Assembly (NCBI GenBank): GCA_015956445.1
Contig: WIUZ02000008.1
Span: 1,674,001 to 1,738,000, forward strand
From: Thelephora terrestris
Taxonomy: Eukaryota > Basidiomycota > Agaricomycetes > Thelephorales > Thelephoraceae
Direction of reading: 5' to 3'
Length of the DNA: 64,000 bases
Made by a program: the position numbers and the translations under genes. Below are positions 59,372-64,000 of this stretch, piece after piece; the stretch's first letter is position 1; each line of letters opens with the position of its first letter. The notes under the pieces were generated by a model, which had not been told where the DNA came from, searched no databases, and saw only the letters and a list, made by a program, of their open reading frames with translations.

Positions 59372-62300
59372 ATGTCTCTTCAGACACGCACTCTCTCTGT
59401 CGGAGACCACGACGCCCGCGCATCCAGCAAAGCTCAGCCGACTCCGCCAATGTCCGCTGATGATACCTACCTTACCCTGAAACCAGGCCAGAGTGTGCCA
59501 GACGGGCTCATGGCCAGGTCCATCTCCCCTGTGCCTCAGGGCACACCAAACGACGAGGCACACGTCACCCGTGACCCCTCGTCATCCACAAAGAGAGATT
59601 CGTCGTCCGCCTCTACCTCTCCCAAGGAGAGCGGCATGCAGACACCAGCATCGCGTTCAACACCGCCACCTGCGTCTTCAAAACGCAAGAAGCCCCCCAA
59701 GCCACCAAATACAGGCCCCCAACTCATCGGACACCTTCCAAAAGCTGAAGAAAAAGCTAAAGCCACGTTTACTGAAATCCCCGAGAACATCTACCAATAT
59801 TCGACGCTGGGAAGGTCCAGGGAAGCATTGGAGAGCATGATGTGTGACTGTCAATACGAACATGGTGCGTTTTCCCCTTCTGCAACGGTCCAAATCTCGT
59901 CGTTAGTCGTCGTATAGTAACGTTCTGACCCCCTCGTGCCCTTTTTGGGCGGTTTTGGTGAATAGGCGTAGATAGTCCCTCGGTCGCCTGCGGGGAGGGG
60001 GCGGAGTGCATCAACCGACTGACTCAGGTCGAGTGCATGCCTGAAGACTGTCGGTGTCGAAGTCACTGCCAGAACCAACGGTATACGAGCCGGTCTTTCT
60101 TCAAGCCCCTTGCCCTCATACCACCCATAGGTTCCAGCGTAAACAATATGCACCGATCAACATCGTCCTGACAGAAAAGAAGGGTTTTGGACTTCGCGCA
60201 GCTCAAAACCTGTCCAGGTTCGTGCTTTTCGCCAGGGTCCACTATGATCCCACCGTTCATGTGCCCTTTGCTCTTCCCTTCCCACAGGGATACATTTATT
60301 TATGAGTATGTCGGGGACGTCCTTAGTTCACCTTCCATGAAAAAGCGGATGAGGGATTACGGGAAAGAGGGGATAGAACACTTCTACTTTATGATGCTCC
60401 AGAAGGACGAGGTGCGCCTTAGTTCCATGTGTCGAGGATGGGCGCTAAATGGCTTTGTGCAACCGCATGTAGTTCATCGACGCCACCAAGAAGGGCGGAA
60501 TCGGGCGGTTCGCGAATCACAGCTGCAACCCCAATTGCTACGTCGCAAAATGGACCATCGGGGATCGAGTGCGAATGGGGATCTTTTCCAAGAGGGTCAT
60601 ATTGAAGGACGAGGAACTCACTTTCAACTACAACGTCGATCGATATGGGTGGGCGAGGTTCTCTTTGAATTGGATTTCGGCTAAGGAAATTCTCTCGCAG
60701 GCACGAAGCGCAACAGTGTTTCTGTGGGGAACCGAATTGTGTAGGGTATATCGGAGGCAAGACCCAGACGGATCTTGCTGCCATGGACGATTTGTACATC
60801 GATGGTGTGTTCTGTATATCCATCTCGAGCGGCTCTACTCACCAACCTATCTCAGCTCTCGGTATCTCCGACGAAGTCGAGAGACTCGGCCTCAAGGGCA
60901 GCAAGAAGAGGAAAAGCAAGAAGCTCGATGAGGACTACGCCCCAATCCTCAAGCCTCTGCAGGAAAAGGATGTTCCAAAGGTTATCCAGGCAATCAGGCA
61001 AACCTCAAGCCGAAAGGTGCTGTTGAAGCTGCTTACCCGCATCAAGGTGAGTGGTCAGTACGCCGTTGGAAGGAAGGTTATTGAACACCTCCCAGATCAC
61101 GGAGGATAAGTCACCCCTGAGACAGCTAATGAGGCTGAGAGGATTCAGCTTAATGACAAATATTCTGCAAGACTACTCCTCTGATCCGGCGATTCAGATT
61201 CTTGTGAGTGCAAAGTTCATTTTTTCTCTACGGCCCCTTGCCGTCTTCACCACCGGTGATTTTCGCGTTGTGGATTCTCTTCAGCCAGTTGAATTAATGC
61301 TGAAATAACGATGCCAGGTCATGGAGTGTGTATCTACCTGGCCACTCCTTCAACGAAACAAGATCGAGGATTCAAAGATCAATGTTGCCGTGCAGGCTAT
61401 TGCGGACACGGTGCTCCCGGAGGAAGAGGTGACAGCGTCCGACACGTTTATGAAATCCGAGGAAACTCCGAAGCTGCAGGAAATAAAAACCGAACCCCCG
61501 AACCCCACGAATCTCGAGTCAACTGAGCAAGACGCTGATCAATCTCAGTCTTTCATTAAATCCGAGCGAGCGGAATCGGCTGATATCTCAGCATCTGCGG
61601 ATGATATCAATGATGTTACACCCATGGCAGTTGATGAACCCAACTTGGAATCTGAACGGGGCCGGACCTCGGAGAGGCACGAAAGCCAAACCATGAGGTT
61701 GAAGCGTTTATCAACGAAGGTATACGCGTCACAATTCATGCCGAGCTGACGCTAACGCCTCCGTAACATGTGCAGCTTTTAGAAGAATGGGGAAATTTGG
61801 AAACAGGCTATCGTATCCCGAAACGATTGATCGTTGTAGGTTGTTCCCCCTCCTTTGTGAACCCCCGCGTTGATCGTGATCCAAGGATGCCGACAACGAA
61901 CCGGTTCGAGAGCCCACACCTCCTCCGGTCGAGGAAGAGCGTCCGTACAAACGAGTCAAGGTCCTTGAAGTTGAAGAACCAACGCTCAACTGGCTTCCTA
62001 CTACCACGACCGCCCCTCCTAGTGACAGGGGAAAGATGCCTGGGCTTGACAGGTGGATCCCACTCCAACCTCCTGAACCACCGAAGAAGGTTGCCATTGA
62101 GGCGGTCATTGCTGCGGCCCGAGCCACAGCAGCGGCTGCCGCTCTCCAGAAGGCTGAGGAAGAAGCGAGGGAGTTGGCGAAGGCCGAGGAGAAAGCAAAG
62201 CTACTCGAGAAGAGACAGGCGAAAAAAGAGAAAGAGAAGAGGAAGCCTAGCCTGAGCGAGGAAGAGAAGGAAGCGTTGAAGGAGAAGAAGCTTCAGAAGA

Positions 62301-63029
62301 TGGTTGGTGCCATCGTCGTGAAGACTATGAGCAAGTACCAGAAGTACATGGACCACGACCAGTTCAAGAAACACGCCAAAGAGGTGCCCCGTTTTCCATT
62401 CCCCGTTTTTGTATCCTTGCTAACGGGTCGTCATTTAGCTTACGGAAATCATTGCTGAGAAGGAGAAGAAGGCTTCGGGCTATAAGGAAGGGAAATTGGA
62501 GTCATTCTCGGATGAGAAAACCGCAAAGATCAAGAAGTTTTCCAAGGAGTACATCGCCAAAGTCATTCGTAAAATCAAGGAGAAGAAGAAGAAAAGGCAG
62601 CACCAACGTCAGCAGTCTACCTCTGCCTCTGCTTCCGGCTCTGGTTCCCGAAGAGAGTCTCTTGGAGATGGGAACATTGATGGTGATGACTTGGATGCGG
62701 AGGGTGAGGGTGAAGAGATGAGTGCTGAGGCTCTGAAAAGCATTATTGCGGATGCCATTGGCTTTGGTGGTGACGAAGACGAAGGGGAAGATATGGATAT
62801 TGACGATCAGGAACCTAGTGCAGATGACGAGGGTCGCAAGCACCACGGAACACCAGGGGAGGAAAATTCCCCCGATGACACAGATATGGTCGTCACCCCA
62901 ATCCAGGTTGAGATCAAGGATCCCAGGCTGAGGTTGCGAGTCGAAGGAGATACCGACGGGGGGCCAGGATGGGGGATAAACCAGTGTGATGACCCAATGG
63001 TTGTGAAACAGAACACCCTTGTTTCATGA
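59372..63029 (+). CDS. SET2: histone H3 lysine-36 methyltransferase SET2
   Basis: Nuclear enzyme that methylates H3K36 in transcribed genes while bound to the phosphorylated Pol II tail. The ATG at 59372 opens a Ser/Pro-rich N-terminus. The AWS domain is [20 protein letters not shown] with Cys clusters (about 59840-60080). The SET domain has [20 protein letters not shown] (about 60150), [19 protein letters not shown], the cofactor motif [16 protein letters not shown] (about 60515) and [11 protein letters not shown]. Post-SET is [14 protein letters not shown] (about 60730). A long middle region includes [15 protein letters not shown], possibly a degenerate WW-like element. The C-terminal SRI domain, which binds the Pol II tail, spans [20 protein letters not shown] to [16 protein letters not shown] (about 62436-62595). 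Acidic tail, stop at 63029. About ten introns. All domains of a full-length SET2 are present. Confidence 0.95.
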
Positions 63030-63294
63030 CCCTTGTGTTGTTGCTTCACCGCCGACTCTCACCGGATTTTCTGTTCATACCGTAGTCACACCTTTGTTTC
63101 TTAGCTTGCTCTTCTAATCACTGGCTTCTTACTTATGCTAATCGCGAAGGAGGGTGAAATGACGGTCACATGATGACGTTCAACCATCACGTGCAGGAAC
63201 TCGATGTTTCTTCCCCCTCCACATTAAATTTAGCCGGTGTTGGCATTGCCGCCGCTGAAATCATTGACACTTGACAATCTTTTCTCGCGTTTTT

Positions 63295-64000
63295 ATGGAG
63301 CCGGCCAACGTACTGGCGAGTGGGCTGACGTTGGAGGAGAGTAGAGCAAAGAGGCAGGAGAAACAAGCCGCTAGGTATCGACACAGGCTCGGGTGCGTAT
63401 CCGCATCACACCCCTTGGATTCTTTCGCCTCCGTGCAGACTCTGCGGTTGTTTACTTTCTTGTCTCTCTTTCTATTTGTTTAGTACCTATGTCCCCTCTG
63501 GGGATAGCAAGGGGCTTTTGGAGGCGTTGATTGCGACTTCGCCGAGGAAGAGTCCAAGTCCGAGGAAGTCTATGACGCCGAAACCTACTAAACCGAGGAA
63601 ATCGGTCAAGCGTTCTACAAAAGGCAATAATAGCAATGAGGTTGCGCACGATTCTGCACAGGAGGCGGAGAAACAACCGAAACCGAGGAAACCAGCCAGT
63701 CGGAAGTCGATCAAGGCCACAGGCCCCAGCGAAGAGGTGAATCTAGGTGCGCCCCCCCCGCTACCGCTCACAAGGGATTTGTACGCATTTACTTTGTATA
63801 AGCAGTCGAGCGGAATGCCAAGGGCGCATCGAGGAGCTCCGTGAGTAAAGCTAGAGTCAATACCGTGGAAGGTGAGGGAAGTGGAATGAACTGGGCCACA
63901 ATGCAGCGTTCTGATTCTTGGAGTAGAAGTCGAGGGAGAGCCCGAGCCTTCAACGTCACGTCAAACGGGGGAAACAAAGAGTGTTGGTAGGTGTTTTCCC
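63295..64000 (+). CDS. basic Ser/Pro/Lys-rich protein, 3' end outside window
   Basis: Not recognised. The ATG at 63295 starts MEPANVLASGLTLEESRAKR and continues QEKQAARYRHRLG to an intron near 63393-63482. The second exon resumes TYVPSGDSKGLLEALIATSP, followed by an SPRK-rich stretch (TSPRKSPSPRKSMTPKPTKP) and further basic repeats. An intron near 63747-63810 joins EEVNL to AVERNAKGASRSSVSKARVN. The readable part ends at a GTAGGT donor at 63987, so the gene goes on beyond the window. The SPRK repeats look like phosphorylation-controlled DNA- or chromatin-binding tails. Nuclear location is inferred. Confidence 0.6.

Noticed and set aside
1-64000. tRNA genes, rRNA, CRISPR arrays
   Set aside because: I looked for tRNA T-arm-like GGTTCGANNCC contexts and regular short repeats and saw none convincing; CRISPR is not expected in a fungal nucleus. 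A tRNAscan run could still find a tRNA I missed.

Overview
The window looks like nuclear DNA of a basidiomycete, most likely an agaricomycete. Genes are dense and carry many introns of about 45-65 nt with GT..AG borders. Several proteins belong to families typical of mushroom-forming fungi: a seven-TM family, F-box/LRR proteins, Plavaka transposases and tandem P450s. Exon structures were read by eye from conserved protein motifs plus splice signals, so intron borders are inferences.

Layout, left to right. 1-2366 (-): a SNF2-family ATPase running off the left edge. 2915-6122 (+): a secreted GH3 beta-glucosidase. 6.1-11.5 kb: a gene-poor stretch holding one small Cys/His-rich protein gene at 9656-10044. 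11502-13260 (+): an F-box/LRR protein. 13581-19199 (-): two tandem cytochrome P450s. 19783-20550 (-): a coiled-coil protein. 20723-21267 (+): a small conserved-looking protein. 21417-24048 (+): the beta subunit of a clathrin adaptor (AP-1 type). 25818-28022 (+): eIF2D. 28130-30068 (-): a histidine acid phosphatase. 31274-33506 (-): a third P450 of the same type.

36.06-45.32 kb is a complete-looking DNA transposon. It has a perfect 8-bp target duplication (GTCAGAAT), related inverted ends and arrays of a GTCCGGA motif at both ends. Its long minus-strand gene combines a Ulp1-like protease with a P-element/THAP9-like transposase. That gene is split by a second, nested insertion (38303-41237) with a 5-bp duplication (AGGGG) and TGTCAG ends. 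The insert carries its own multi-exon coiled-coil gene on the other strand. The outer transposon landed at the start codon of a further plus-strand gene (45327-46839), which faces a Plavaka-type transposase gene (46856-50280, -).

51.1-64 kb returns to host genes: a seven-TM membrane protein, a small hypothetical protein, a protein with SMP (seed-maturation) repeats, RNA polymerase I subunit A49, the H3K36 methyltransferase SET2 (divergent from A49 across about 260 bp), and the start of a basic protein that runs off the right edge.

The housekeeping genes (adaptor, eIF2D, A49, SET2) look intact. The P450s and beta-glucosidase are accessory metabolism. The most unusual material is the nested transposon block and the microprotein gene with very short exons.
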